A stretch of 64,000 nt of DNA from G963667975 sp963677395. GTDB lineage: Bacteria; Bacteroidota; Bacteroidia; Bacteroidales; G963667975. Both the position numbers and the translations under genes were made by a program. Shown one piece after another: positions 34,629 through 43,354 of this stretch; the first letter of the stretch is position 1; the number at the start of each line of letters is the position of its first letter. The stretch lies in contig OY781965.2 of assembly GCA_963677395.2 (NCBI GenBank), forward strand, positions 620,001 through 684,000. The letters are read 5' to 3'. Below the pieces are notes generated by a model. That model searched no databases, had not been told where the DNA came from, and worked only from the letters and a program-made list of their open reading frames with translations.

Positions 34629-35075
34629 TCAGCTTCTTTTTTGTTTAAAAAAATCTTTTATCAGCTCACTGCACTCTTTTTCAAGAATACCTGAAATTAC
34701 TTTCGTTTTGGGATGAAGCAAAGTGTTGTTTATCAGTGAGTATCCTCGTTTTTCATCTTTAGCACCGTAAACAATTTTCCCGATTTGTGTCCAGAATGAT
34801 GCCCCCGCACACATTACACAAGGTTCAAGGGTAACATAAAGCGTACATTCCGGAAGGTATTTTCCACCCAGATAAGCACTTGCCGATGTAAAAGCCTGCA
34901 TTTCGGCATGAGCTGTTATATCGTTTAAATGCTCGGTATAATTATAAGCACGGGCAATAATCTGATTTTTACACACAATTACAGCTCCAACCGGAACTTC
35001 GTCTGCTTCAAAAGCTTTTTTTGCCTCTTTCAGTGCTTCACGCATAAAACTTTCATCACTATAATCTAATACCAT
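34629..35075 (-). CDS. tadA: tRNA adenosine deaminase TadA-like
   Basis: A 148-residue zinc deaminase with HAEMQAF (catalytic Glu and Zn His) and PCVMCAGA (two Zn Cys), preceded by VPVGAVIV. This matches TadA, which makes inosine at the wobble position of tRNA-Arg. A guanine deaminase function is a less likely alternative. It converges with the DUF2892 unit. Confidence 0.9.
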   Translation of the reverse strand: MVLDYSDESFMREALKEAKKAFEADEVPVGAVIVCKNQIIARAYNYTEHLNDITAHAEMQAFTSASAYLGGKYLPECTLYVTLEPCVMCAGASFWTQIGKIVYGAKDEKRGYSLINNTLLHPKTKVISGILEKECSELIKDFFKQKRS

Positions 35076-35179
35076 AAGAATATGTAATATAGTCCAAAAC
35101 CATTTCGGGGATAATGCCCATCCGGTTTTATTTTTTGGTTAATCCGCTACGAAATTAGTCAGAATCAACATTCACAATG

Positions 35180-35187
35180 TACTTTTG
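35180..35187 (+). promoter_or_regulatory. -7 element for the serine deaminase gene
   Basis: TACTTTTG. The TTG at 35185, start of the longest frame, lies inside this box, so ATG 35206 is the likely start with a leader of about 15 bases. Confidence 0.55.
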
Positions 35188-35205
35188 CATCTTAATAAAT
35201 TGGAA

Positions 35206-36399
35206 ATGGAATCAGTTTGTAAGATTTTTAAAATAGGGAATGGCCCTTCGAGTAGTCACACCATGGGACCTAAAAAGGCTGCCGAAAACTTTAAAGCACA
35301 ATATCCGGATGCTTCAAAATACAAAGTAACACTTTACGGAAGCTTAGCTGCTACCGGGAAAGGTCACCTTACGGATGTAGCTATTCTTCATGCTTTGAAC
35401 CCTATTGAAACAGAACTGATTTGGGAGCCCAAGACTTTTCTTGCCTATCATCCGAATGCAATGAAATTTGAAGCACTGAATTCTCAACATCAAATAATTT
35501 CTGAAAAAATTGTATTCAGCATTGGGGGAGGAGATATTGTTACCGAAAATGAAAAACCTTCCCGAAAACCAATCTACACTTTAAGTAAGATGAATGAAGT
35601 TTTACAATGGTGTGATAAAGGAGGTAAAGCAATCTGGGAATTTGTAGATGCACACGAGGATAGCACTACATGGGATTATCTACAGGAAGTATGGAAGGTG
35701 ATGAAAGAGGCTGTTCAACGAGGAATTGATAAGGAAGGATCGTTGCCAGGAGGATTGGGTTTACAGAGAAAAGCTCCTTCATATTTTATCAAAGCTTCGG
35801 GATATAAAGCCTCGTTGAAAAGCAGGAGTTTAGTATTTGCTTATGCATTGGCTGTAGCCGAAGAAAATGCGTCAGGCGGAATTATTGCTACAGCACCAAC
35901 TTGCGGTTCTTCAGGGGTTCTGCCGGCTGTTTTGTATCATTTGGCTACAAGCTATGATTTTTCAGATAAAAAAATTGCTCGTGCATTAGCTACAGCAGGG
36001 TTGATCGCAAATATTGTGAAAAAAAATGCTTCTGTTTCCGGGGCAGAAGTAGGATGCCAGGGTGAAATAGGTACAGCCTGTGCAATGGCAGCAGCGGCAG
36101 CCAGCCAGTTGTTTGGAGGAAGTCCGGCTCAGATTGAATATGCTGCGGAGATGGGATTGGAACACCACCTTGGTTTAACCTGTGATCCGGTTTGCGGATT
36201 GGTACAGATTCCATGCATTGAGAGAAATGCTTTTGCAGCGGCTCGGGCATTGGATGCAAACATTTATTCAATGTTGTCAGATGGAAAACATCGGGTTAGT
36301 TTTGACAGAGTTGTAATGGTAATGAAACAAACTGGAAAAGATTTGCCCAGCTTGTACAAAGAAACTTCTGAAGGAGGTTTGGCTAGTATTCAAGGGTAA
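35206..36399 (+). CDS. sdaA: L-serine ammonia-lyase (iron-sulfur type, single chain)
   Basis: 397 residues from ATG 35206. The motif GPSSSHTMGP near the N-terminus binds substrate. Cysteines for a 4Fe-4S cluster lie in CGSSGVLP, the CQGEIGTACAMAAAA region and CDPVCGLVQIPC. The enzyme converts serine to pyruvate and ammonia and is oxygen-labile, which fits an anaerobic or microaerobic life. The upstream TTG start is rejected because it lies in the promoter. Confidence 0.95.
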   Translation: MESVCKIFKIGNGPSSSHTMGPKKAAENFKAQYPDASKYKVTLYGSLAATGKGHLTDVAILHALNPIETELIWEPKTFLAYHPNAMKFEALNSQHQIISEKIVFSIGGGDIVTENEKPSRKPIYTLSKMNEVLQWCDKGGKAIWEFVDAHEDSTTWDYLQEVWKVMKEAVQRGIDKEGSLPGGLGLQRKAPSYFIKASGYKASLKSRSLVFAYALAVAEENASGGIIATAPTCGSSGVLPAVLYHLATSYDFSDKKIARALATAGLIANIVKKNASVSGAEVGCQGEIGTACAMAAAAASQLFGGSPAQIEYAAEMGLEHHLGLTCDPVCGLVQIPCIERNAFAAARALDANIYSMLSDGKHRVSFDRVVMVMKQTGKDLPSLYKETSEGGLASIQG

Positions 36400-36418
36400 T
36401 AATAAAGCCTTGATTATA

Positions 36419-37135
36419 TTATTGCCTGTAAATTTTTGCTTCTCTAAATTTTCTGCGGATTGCTTTTTGGGCAATTTTTACAGATTGTTTTCCTCCAAAC
36501 GGGCCAACAGTAATTTTATAGAATAGCTTTTTTTTGTATTTAAATGGCAGAATTTTAGCCATTTGCTTATATGCAGAAGGTAGCTGGCGCAGAACTTTTT
36601 GAGCCTCTTTCTTCGTTTTGGTAGTAGTTACCCGAATAGAAAAACGTGCATTGTCAAATTCTGAATTTGCAAACAAAGTCGAATCCTCTTTAATTTCCGG
36701 ATCTAACAACGCTTCGGCCAATAACTCTTGATTTTCCCAGATAGGATATAACGTGTCGTGTAAAATTTCCATCGAAACTTTCACAACTCCTTTTCCCAAT
36801 ATGTCAATTTTGTCAGCTGCAACTCTTGATAAATCAATAAGTTTTCGGTTTCTGCACCGATCATTGATTTTGACAATCACAAACTTATTATTTGAAATAT
36901 TGGTAACCCGGATCAGTGTATTCATTGGAAATGAACGATGAGCCGCAGTATATTTATTTACATCATAACGCTCTCCGCTAATTGTTCGCTTGCCAATAAA
37001 ACGATTAGAATAGAAGGTAGCTTTTCCATAATAAACTTTACCGGGTACAGGTCTGTTTGCCCGAATTCCAGAAATGAACAACAGGTGAAAAAGTACAATA
37101 AATAGGAGGTAGAAAATGGTTGTTTTCTGCTTCAT
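36419..37135 (-). CDS. RlpA-like double-psi beta-barrel protein with SPOR-like C-terminus
   Basis: A 238-residue protein with a signal-anchor N-terminus (YLLFIVLFHLLFISGI). The RlpA domain (about 35-120) has GKATFYSNRFIGKRT, YTAAHRSFPMNT, VKINDRC and IDLSRVAADKI. The last 70 residues (about 165-235) look like a SPOR domain binding denuded peptidoglycan. RlpA proteins are septal lytic transglycosylases in some bacteria; activity here is not proven. The promoter lies 6 bases upstream of the ATG. Confidence 0.85.
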   Translation of the reverse strand: MKQKTTIFYLLFIVLFHLLFISGIRANRPVPGKVYYGKATFYSNRFIGKRTISGERYDVNKYTAAHRSFPMNTLIRVTNISNNKFVIVKINDRCRNRKLIDLSRVAADKIDILGKGVVKVSMEILHDTLYPIWENQELLAEALLDPEIKEDSTLFANSEFDNARFSIRVTTTKTKKEAQKVLRQLPSAYKQMAKILPFKYKKKLFYKITVGPFGGKQSVKIAQKAIRRKFREAKIYRQ

Positions 37136-37141
37136 ACTTCA

Positions 37142-37172
37142 CAAAAGTAATCTAAACCTGATTGAAAACCAA
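37142..37172 (-). promoter_or_regulatory. Promoter of the rlpA-like gene
   Basis: Minus strand TTG (37172-37170), a 20-base spacer, TACTTTTG (37149-37142). The leader before ATG 37135 would be only about 3 bases. Confidence 0.6.
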
Positions 37173-37288
37173 GTTTAAATTTGCAAGTAGTTAAATATTA
37201 ACATTTTGAGAGATTGCTAATTTCAGATATTTTTCGAGCGAAAACAAGTATTTCAGATGGTTAACAAATCTCAAAAATCAATGATATT

Positions 37289-39604
37289 TTAGTTTATAAA
37301 CAATATTTTAGTTACAAATGTTTCTTCACCCGTTTCATTCATGCTAAAAACCAGATAAACTCCGGTTGAAACCCGTTTTCCGGCGTGGTTTTTTCCATTC
37401 CATACAGCCTGTCCGCCGTCTGCTTTAAGCTGGTAAACCAAATTTCCGTAAGCATCGGTAATTTTAACCTGAGCATTGGATACCAGTCCTTTAATGGCAA
37501 TGGAACCATTATAGCCCGGTTCCACCGGATTTGGGTAAGCAACTACATTTTCGTGAGTTTCAAAACCTTCGGTGGCCGTTCCGCGATATGAATAAACTCC
37601 ATAATCAGTACCGAAAAATACTTCGCCGGTAGTAGGTTCAATAGCAATACTGTTGATGGCATTTGTTGGTAATGGACTATTTTCTGTGGTAAAATGAAGG
37701 ATTTCTTTGGTGCCATCTGCCGACATCAAAAATGCTCCACCTTTCTGAGTTCCAAACCATTTACGATTAGCTCCGTCAATAGCAATGCTGTTAATTAATT
37801 CTGATTCAAGTAGATGTTGGACGTATCCACCCTGCACAACCAAAATCGTTTGTGTCTGAATGGATGATTCTCCACTATTTCCATTTTTAAAAGCACTTCC
37901 GGGACTATAAATTACTTTGATGCCTTTATCAGTACCAAGCCAGATTTCTCCTTCGTGATCAACAGCAATAGAATGAACTTCACCTGTTTGCATATCACTT
38001 CCCTTGTTTGGGTTGACCCATACCAACTGCTGTTGGTTGTTTTTTTGGTTGAAAACTGCAATTTTATTTCCTCTGCATAAAATCCATTTATAATTATTCT
38101 GATCGATAACTATTGAAGTAATATCTCCGGTGGTAACAGTGCTAAGATCAAATGATTCCCAGTTTCCGTTAGTGTACCTTACAGAAAGTGCTTTTGCCGA
38201 CAGCGAGTTTACAACCCAAAGATTTCCTCCTTCGTCAAAGGCTAAGCCATCTGTGCGGAGTGTTAATCTGTTCCCTTGGGCATCACGTGCTGGTTGTAGC
38301 GAACTGTTTGTTTCATTAAAGAAATTAACAAGTTTATTATCTTTGAATTCGGCTAATCCATGCCCCCAACTTGATGCATAAAAATGAGCAGGATCCGAAG
38401 GATGAGGTTGTACATTTACAAAATCAAAAATTGTATCTAAGCCGGGTATTGCAGGTGATAAATAAGAGATCCAGTTATCATTAACCATCCTGTTTACAAC
38501 CCCGAATGACCATATACGGGTTAATGCATCATCACGTCCTCCCTGAACAAAGAAAACATTTCCAGAACCTGCTGAAACTTTAAATCCACTGGTTGATGTT
38601 GGTCCATTTGGAAAGTATGAATTATACGCTGTTCCTGTTTTATTGATATTTACCAATCCTAAACGCTCATCTGCAATCCAGTATCCTTGATTATCAGCTA
38701 TAATATCGAGAGGAATAATTACTTTGCCTCCCGGGTTTACAACCCAGCTTTCAGCTTGGAGTTGAGCATTTCGGATTGTTAAAAAACCCCAATGTGCTGA
38801 AATCAGTTTATTTCCATCTGCTTCATATTTGAAAACACCGTTTGTGTCTAAAATTTGCCAGCTTGTTCCGTCTGAATAATAATTTACAGAAGGTTGATTA
38901 TTTTCACGAACTTTACTTACGATCAGATAATTGTTGAAAACCTTTACGATGGAATATGCATTATTCGGATTGTCGTATGTTTGTAGCGTATTCCAATTCT
39001 GGTAGTTGATTAAATTCGGATTGTTGATATCTGCATAAAAAATACCTTTTTCAGTTGCAGCAAAATAGCTGGTGTCATTTGCCGTAAAGTCATATACATT
39101 TAGTGTACTGCTGTTATTTCCAATGAGATAACTTTCTTTAACTTCTTCTTTTACAGGGTCTAAAACAACTATTCCGAACCCACATGCCAGATAAGCAAGT
39201 TTATTTCGGAAATAGATTTTGTTGATTGATTTTAACCCTGAAATAGATTTTCTTTTGATGTCCGGAATGTTTATGATTCGTCCATTTTTTAGTAAATCAA
39301 TATTACCGTTTTTATAACCAATCATCAATATTTCAAGGCTGTTATCATAGTTTAAAGTGCTGACACTTACATCCGAAAGACCGTTGACTTTTGAATACCG
39401 GGTCAGATTTCCATCATTGATCTCATAGCTGAAAACATTGTTTGGTGTTGCCGCAAATACAATGTTATTTCCTTTCGCAGTAGCGATGGTTTTATGATAA
39501 GGGAGATGATCTCGCCATTGCCCTATTCCAACTTGTTGGCAAAATACTTGCAATGAGATGATTATTAAAAAAAGAAAAGAGAATACTGGCTTATAAAATG
39601 TCAT
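37289..39604 (-). CDS. porZ: PorZ-like type IX secretion component (beta-propeller plus type A sorting domain)
   Basis: A 771-residue protein from ATG 39604 with signal peptide MTFYKPVFSFLFLIIISLQV. A GTG at 39631 gives a longer frame but sits beside the -7 box. The mature N-terminus GIGQWRDHLPY, then VFAATPNNVFSYE and SKVNGLSD, matches PorZ. Two propeller-like regions of two-component-regulator type follow, then a type A sorting domain (VVAYPNPVEPG, GKRVSTGVYLVF). In Porphyromonas gingivalis PorZ is part of the T9SS attachment complex and binds A-LPS, from published knowledge. Length agrees with PorZ (about 776). Confidence 0.85.
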   Translation of the reverse strand: MTFYKPVFSFLFLIIISLQVFCQQVGIGQWRDHLPYHKTIATAKGNNIVFAATPNNVFSYEINDGNLTRYSKVNGLSDVSVSTLNYDNSLEILMIGYKNGNIDLLKNGRIINIPDIKRKSISGLKSINKIYFRNKLAYLACGFGIVVLDPVKEEVKESYLIGNNSSTLNVYDFTANDTSYFAATEKGIFYADINNPNLINYQNWNTLQTYDNPNNAYSIVKVFNNYLIVSKVRENNQPSVNYYSDGTSWQILDTNGVFKYEADGNKLISAHWGFLTIRNAQLQAESWVVNPGGKVIIPLDIIADNQGYWIADERLGLVNINKTGTAYNSYFPNGPTSTSGFKVSAGSGNVFFVQGGRDDALTRIWSFGVVNRMVNDNWISYLSPAIPGLDTIFDFVNVQPHPSDPAHFYASSWGHGLAEFKDNKLVNFFNETNSSLQPARDAQGNRLTLRTDGLAFDEGGNLWVVNSLSAKALSVRYTNGNWESFDLSTVTTGDITSIVIDQNNYKWILCRGNKIAVFNQKNNQQQLVWVNPNKGSDMQTGEVHSIAVDHEGEIWLGTDKGIKVIYSPGSAFKNGNSGESSIQTQTILVVQGGYVQHLLESELINSIAIDGANRKWFGTQKGGAFLMSADGTKEILHFTTENSPLPTNAINSIAIEPTTGEVFFGTDYGVYSYRGTATEGFETHENVVAYPNPVEPGYNGSIAIKGLVSNAQVKITDAYGNLVYQLKADGGQAVWNGKNHAGKRVSTGVYLVFSMNETGEETFVTKILFIN

Positions 39605-39635
39605 AATCGGAAGGGAATAAAATAAGTTCACAATT

Positions 39636-39643
39636 CAAAATTA
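39636..39643 (-). promoter_or_regulatory. -7 element for the porZ-like gene
   Basis: TAATTTTG on the minus strand, predicted start near 39632, leader about 28 bases to ATG 39604. Confidence 0.45.
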
Positions 39644-39716
39644 ACTGATTTTCGGCAATTTTATTGTTATCGGTATAGATTCATATTATGATTCATGTGA
39701 AAAATCAGACAAATAG

Positions 39717-39746
39717 CAAAAGGGCTCTTCAATATTTGAGAACCCT
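39717..39746 (-). terminator. Weak terminator after menG
   Basis: Imperfect hairpin (AGGGCTCTTCAA with TTTGAGAACCCT), followed on the minus strand by TTTTGC. Confidence 0.35.
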
Positions 39747-39773
39747 GTTAACAAGATTAAATAAAGCTTTTTT

Positions 39774-40508
39774 CTAGTGTGGTTTGATTCCCTGGTAAAT
39801 AGTTGCAATGCCAAAGGTTAGCGATTTAAAGCTTCTGCTTTCGAAACCGGCATTTTGCATTACATCCAGAAATTTTTCACCTTGCGGAAAGTTTACAACA
39901 GAATCGGGTAAATAACTGTATGCCTTATTATGCTTTGAAATCCAACGACCAATTGCGGGTAAAATAAACCGGAAATAGAAGGTATATAACTGTTTGAACG
40001 GTGCTTTCTGGGGATTTGAAAATTCAAGAATTAATGCAATCCCACCTGGGTTCAGCACCCGAAACATCTCGTCAACGCCTTGTTGTAGGTTTTCAAAGTT
40101 GCGAACGCCGAATGCTACCATGCAGGCATCAAAACTTTCTTTTTCAAAAGGCATGTTTTCTGAATCTGCCACGCGAACATGAATGATTTCTTGCAAACCA
40201 CGGTCGTAAATTTTCTTTTGTGCAAACTTGAGCATCTCTTCCGAAATGTCAATTCCTACAATTTCCTGAACATCAAGATGTGATGATGCAGTAATTGCCA
40301 AATCACCAGTTCCGGTAGCTACATCAAGAAGATTGTGTGGTTTGTGTTCCGATAAAATACGGATAAGTTTTTTTCTCCAGCGTTTATCTATCTGGAAAGA
40401 AAGTACGTGATTAAGAAAATCATAACGAAAGGCAATGTCATTAAACATTTGCCTCACTTCTTCCTTTTTCTTCAGGCTCCCAAGAGGGGGTTCTGATTGA
40501 TTGTCCAT
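39774..40508 (-). CDS. menG: Demethylmenaquinone methyltransferase (UbiE/MenG)
   Basis: A 244-residue class I methyltransferase with LLDVATGTGDLAI, VGIDISEEML, the family signature FGVRNFENLQQGVDEMFRVL and LEFSNP. It performs the last step of menaquinone synthesis, making the respiratory quinone used by most Bacteroidota. It starts 2 bases after the heptose kinase gene stop and is probably its operon partner. Confidence 0.95.
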   Translation of the reverse strand: MDNQSEPPLGSLKKKEEVRQMFNDIAFRYDFLNHVLSFQIDKRWRKKLIRILSEHKPHNLLDVATGTGDLAITASSHLDVQEIVGIDISEEMLKFAQKKIYDRGLQEIIHVRVADSENMPFEKESFDACMVAFGVRNFENLQQGVDEMFRVLNPGGIALILEFSNPQKAPFKQLYTFYFRFILPAIGRWISKHNKAYSYLPDSVVNFPQGEKFLDVMQNAGFESRSFKSLTFGIATIYQGIKPH

Positions 40509-40510
40509 GA

Positions 40511-41524
40511 TTATAGATTAATAGAATTAAGTTCATTTAGCAATTTTGCAGGGTCAACCGGAACAACTCCTACATATTCGCAAACAAGTCCTCCTGCCAG
40601 ATTTGATATTCGGGCGACATCAACAACTGGTAAGTTCATTGCCAGACAGAGTGATGCAACACTAATAACTGTATCACCGGCACCTGAAACGTCTGCTATG
40701 CTGCGTTTAAATGCAGGGATTAGTTCTGATTTGCGACCATTTTCCATGGTTTGATAGCTGATAAACACACCATGTTCGGATAATGTTGCTAAAACCATGC
40801 GCAGATTTTGTTTTTCCTGTAGCTGACTTATTGCATTTTCCAAATTTTCAATCTTTGAGAAATCTACGTCCAGCTTTAAGCCTTCGCGCAATTCTTTCAG
40901 ATTGGGCTTAAACAAGGTTACATTCTTGTAAGCATTGAAGTTGCGTTTTTTAGGATCTACTGTAGTTGGAATATTAAGTTCGTTTGCTTTGGCAGTAATA
41001 GCTTTGATGATTTCGGGAGTAAGAACTCCTTTGTCGTAGTCCTGAAAAATTACGCAATGAATTTTTTCAGTCTCCAGAATATTCAGTACAAGTTGTGAAA
41101 AAGCGTCTGATTCATTTTGCGAAAGCGGATGTGTAACTTCTTCATCAACACGTAACATTTGGGTATTGTTCCCAATGATACGATATTTGGTAGTGGTTAC
41201 ACGCTCTTCTGAACGATAAAGTCCATGAGTATGTATTGCAGTGTCGTTCAGTAAATTAATGAATTCTTCCCCACGGATATCATTGCCTATTACAGAGCAA
41301 AGAACAGGGTTTGCACCCATAGCGCGTATGTTTAATGCCACATTTGCTGCTCCACCCAGGCGGTTTTCACGATTTTCAACCGATACCACCGGAACGGGTG
41401 CTTCGGGAGAAATACGTTCTACTTTACCGAAAAGGTATGAGTCAATCATCACATCTCCAACTACAAGGATGTTGAGCTTTTTAAAAGATTCAAATGTCTT
41501 AGCGTAATTTATAGTTTGTGGCAT
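40511..41524 (-). CDS. D-glycero-beta-D-manno-heptose-7-phosphate kinase (HldE kinase domain only)
   Basis: 337 residues from ATG 41524. ATG 41557 lies upstream of the -7 box at 41545-41552 and is unlikely. PfkB-family motifs: NILVVGDVMIDSY, RLGGAANVALN and the catalytic region DVSGAGDTVISV. It corresponds to the N-terminal half of E. coli HldE; the adenylyltransferase half is absent, so that step needs another gene. It feeds ADP-heptose for the LPS core, which fits the GT9 gene at 31859. Confidence 0.9.
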   Translation of the reverse strand: MPQTINYAKTFESFKKLNILVVGDVMIDSYLFGKVERISPEAPVPVVSVENRENRLGGAANVALNIRAMGANPVLCSVIGNDIRGEEFINLLNDTAIHTHGLYRSEERVTTTKYRIIGNNTQMLRVDEEVTHPLSQNESDAFSQLVLNILETEKIHCVIFQDYDKGVLTPEIIKAITAKANELNIPTTVDPKKRNFNAYKNVTLFKPNLKELREGLKLDVDFSKIENLENAISQLQEKQNLRMVLATLSEHGVFISYQTMENGRKSELIPAFKRSIADVSGAGDTVISVASLCLAMNLPVVDVARISNLAGGLVCEYVGVVPVDPAKLLNELNSINL

Positions 41525-41544
41525 CGCGCTTTGTTTATCCGCAT

Positions 41545-41552
41545 CAAAATTA
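41545..41552 (-). promoter_or_regulatory. -7 element for the heptose kinase-menG unit
   Basis: TAATTTTG on the minus strand, predicted start near 41541. It decides the start at ATG 41524 (leader about 17 bases). Confidence 0.5.
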
Positions 41553-41636
41553 ATCATTTCCGGTGAATCTGGAAGAATATTAATCTTCTAGCGGTAATAA
41601 TAAGCTCAAATTGATATAGTTGATTAAATAAATCCT

Positions 41637-41644
41637 TAACTTTG
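41637..41644 (+). promoter_or_regulatory. -7 element for the methyltransferase gene
   Basis: TAACTTTG with a TTG 23 bases upstream (41611-41613). Predicted start near 41648, only about 5 bases before ATG 41653. Confidence 0.5.
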
Positions 41645-41652
41645 CAATAAAA

Positions 41653-42726
41653 ATGGCAGAAGTAGATTTTTCGATATTTAGATGCCCAATAACTCAAAGT
41701 GAGCTTTATCTTGTTGAAAAAGATTATGTTATTGAATTATTTGAAAATAATCAACCAGAATTACAAAACATCGGGAACATAAATCTGGGGTTGGTAAATA
41801 AAGACAGAACATACTTATATCCAATAATCGAGGATATTATTATTTTATTGCCTATTTATGCAATATATATCGGAAAAGATGTTGATGTTCGTTCAAATAT
41901 GAAATTAGATAGAGAAAGAGTTTTTAATTATTATAATAATATTGAATTTGAAGTTAAAAATAGTTTGAAAATATTTAATGACTCTAATAAGTGGGTTGAC
42001 TATCGTGAAGTTTCGAGAGATTATATACGAGACTGCTTTACTCGTGCAAAATTTTTTTTAGGAGATTCGGGGAAGTATTTGCTTGATATTGCTTCTGGAA
42101 GTGTTGGATTTGAGGAGTTTATAGAATTGTCCGAAAAATATGAAATAAGAATATGCGCAGATATTTCAATAAAAGCACTAATAGAAGCAAAGCATAACAT
42201 GGGTGATAGAAAGGCGATTTTTGTATGTGCTGATATTACAAATATTCCAATTATGGATAATATTTGTGACGCTGTTTTATGTCAGCATACATTATATCAT
42301 ATTCCTAAAAATGATCAAAAAACGGCTGTAGATGAAATGCTAAGAGTTTTAAAGCCAGATTCTAAACTTGTTATTGTTTATAGTTTATTTTACCATAGCT
42401 GGTTTATGAATATTACATTATTTCCTATTCAGATTTACAGAATTAGTCGACATTTTGCAGGAAAACTCTATGTGAGATTATTCAATAGTAAACCCCGACT
42501 TTATTTTTACCCACATCCTTTGTCTTGGTTTACCAAGAACTTCTCTCGAAAGAGCACCCCTGATTTTTATTGCTGGAGAAGTACAAATAAATATTTTTTA
42601 AATCTTTATATTCATAAATGGCTTGCAGGCAGATGGTTGCTAAATAGCCTAATGAAGAGTGAAAAAAAACACTCAAAAATTTGGGCAAGAATAGGTGATT
42701 ATCCGATTATTGTTATTACAAAATAA
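41653..42726 (+). CDS. Class I SAM-dependent methyltransferase with Trm112-like N-terminus
   Basis: A 357-residue protein. Residues about 8-70 (FRCPITQSELYLVEKDY and a later YLYPIIEDIIILLP) resemble a Trm112-like segment, with a single Cys. The methyltransferase domain has LLDIASGSVGFEEFI, CADISIKALIEAK and AVLCQHTLYHIP, with MLRVLKPDSKLV. The substrate is unknown. Codon use is AT-richer than the flanking heptose kinase gene, so it may belong to an acquired block. Confidence 0.8.
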   Translation: MAEVDFSIFRCPITQSELYLVEKDYVIELFENNQPELQNIGNINLGLVNKDRTYLYPIIEDIIILLPIYAIYIGKDVDVRSNMKLDRERVFNYYNNIEFEVKNSLKIFNDSNKWVDYREVSRDYIRDCFTRAKFFLGDSGKYLLDIASGSVGFEEFIELSEKYEIRICADISIKALIEAKHNMGDRKAIFVCADITNIPIMDNICDAVLCQHTLYHIPKNDQKTAVDEMLRVLKPDSKLVIVYSLFYHSWFMNITLFPIQIYRISRHFAGKLYVRLFNSKPRLYFYPHPLSWFTKNFSRKSTPDFYCWRSTNKYFLNLYIHKWLAGRWLLNSLMKSEKKHSKIWARIGDYPIIVITK

Positions 42727-42738
42727 ATAATAGTTATA

Positions 42739-43353
42739 CTAAAAAAGATATTCTATCCCAATACTATTATTTAATGTAAATTTATCAGATATATTTTTAC
42801 CATACGATCCATAATCATTCACATCCGATATCATCAAATAGTTGATAGATGATGATATATTTAAGGCAAAATGAGTACTAAGTTTCTTAGATAAAGTTGC
42901 GTGTAAAAGAAAACTTGATTTTAGTTTGTAATTATTAAGAGTTTCATGACTAAGCGTGTTGTTTGAATAGTAAGATGTAACATACACTTTGTTTATTTTC
43001 ATAACCTCATACCCAATGCCAATAAATATATCAAAATGTTTACATAAATTAATTTTTTTATCAATAATAAACGGTATACTGAAAAACGAGAAGTCATATA
43101 CCTTTTTATTTAAGCTATAAAACAAATCTGATCCAGAATGAAAAGACGTACTAAAATATTTAATTCCAGAACTGATTTTAAAATTTTTGGAGTGATTAGA
43201 TATTAAAAAACTCGTACCATGATGAAAATCATCATTATCACTTAAACAATATACGTTGAACATATTCAATTCCAATGAAATCGTATTTGATTTTTGTGCA
43301 TGAATATTAAACCACGATAAAATCAAATATATATAACATATTACCTTCGACAT
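42739..43353 (-). CDS. Outer-membrane beta-barrel-like hypothetical protein
   Basis: A 204-residue protein with a signal peptide (MSKVICYIYLILSWFNIHA) followed by alternating polar/hydrophobic strands. It ends in an aromatic residue (IGIEYLF), as expected for an 8-10 stranded outer-membrane barrel. I see no enzymatic motif. It begins 1 base after the GH16 stop in the same minus-strand unit. The function is unknown. Confidence 0.6.
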   Translation of the reverse strand: MSKVICYIYLILSWFNIHAQKSNTISLELNMFNVYCLSDNDDFHHGTSFLISNHSKNFKISSGIKYFSTSFHSGSDLFYSLNKKVYDFSFFSIPFIIDKKINLCKHFDIFIGIGYEVMKINKVYVTSYYSNNTLSHETLNNYKLKSSFLLHATLSKKLSTHFALNISSSINYLMISDVNDYGSYGKNISDKFTLNNSIGIEYLF

Positions 43354-43354
43354 A

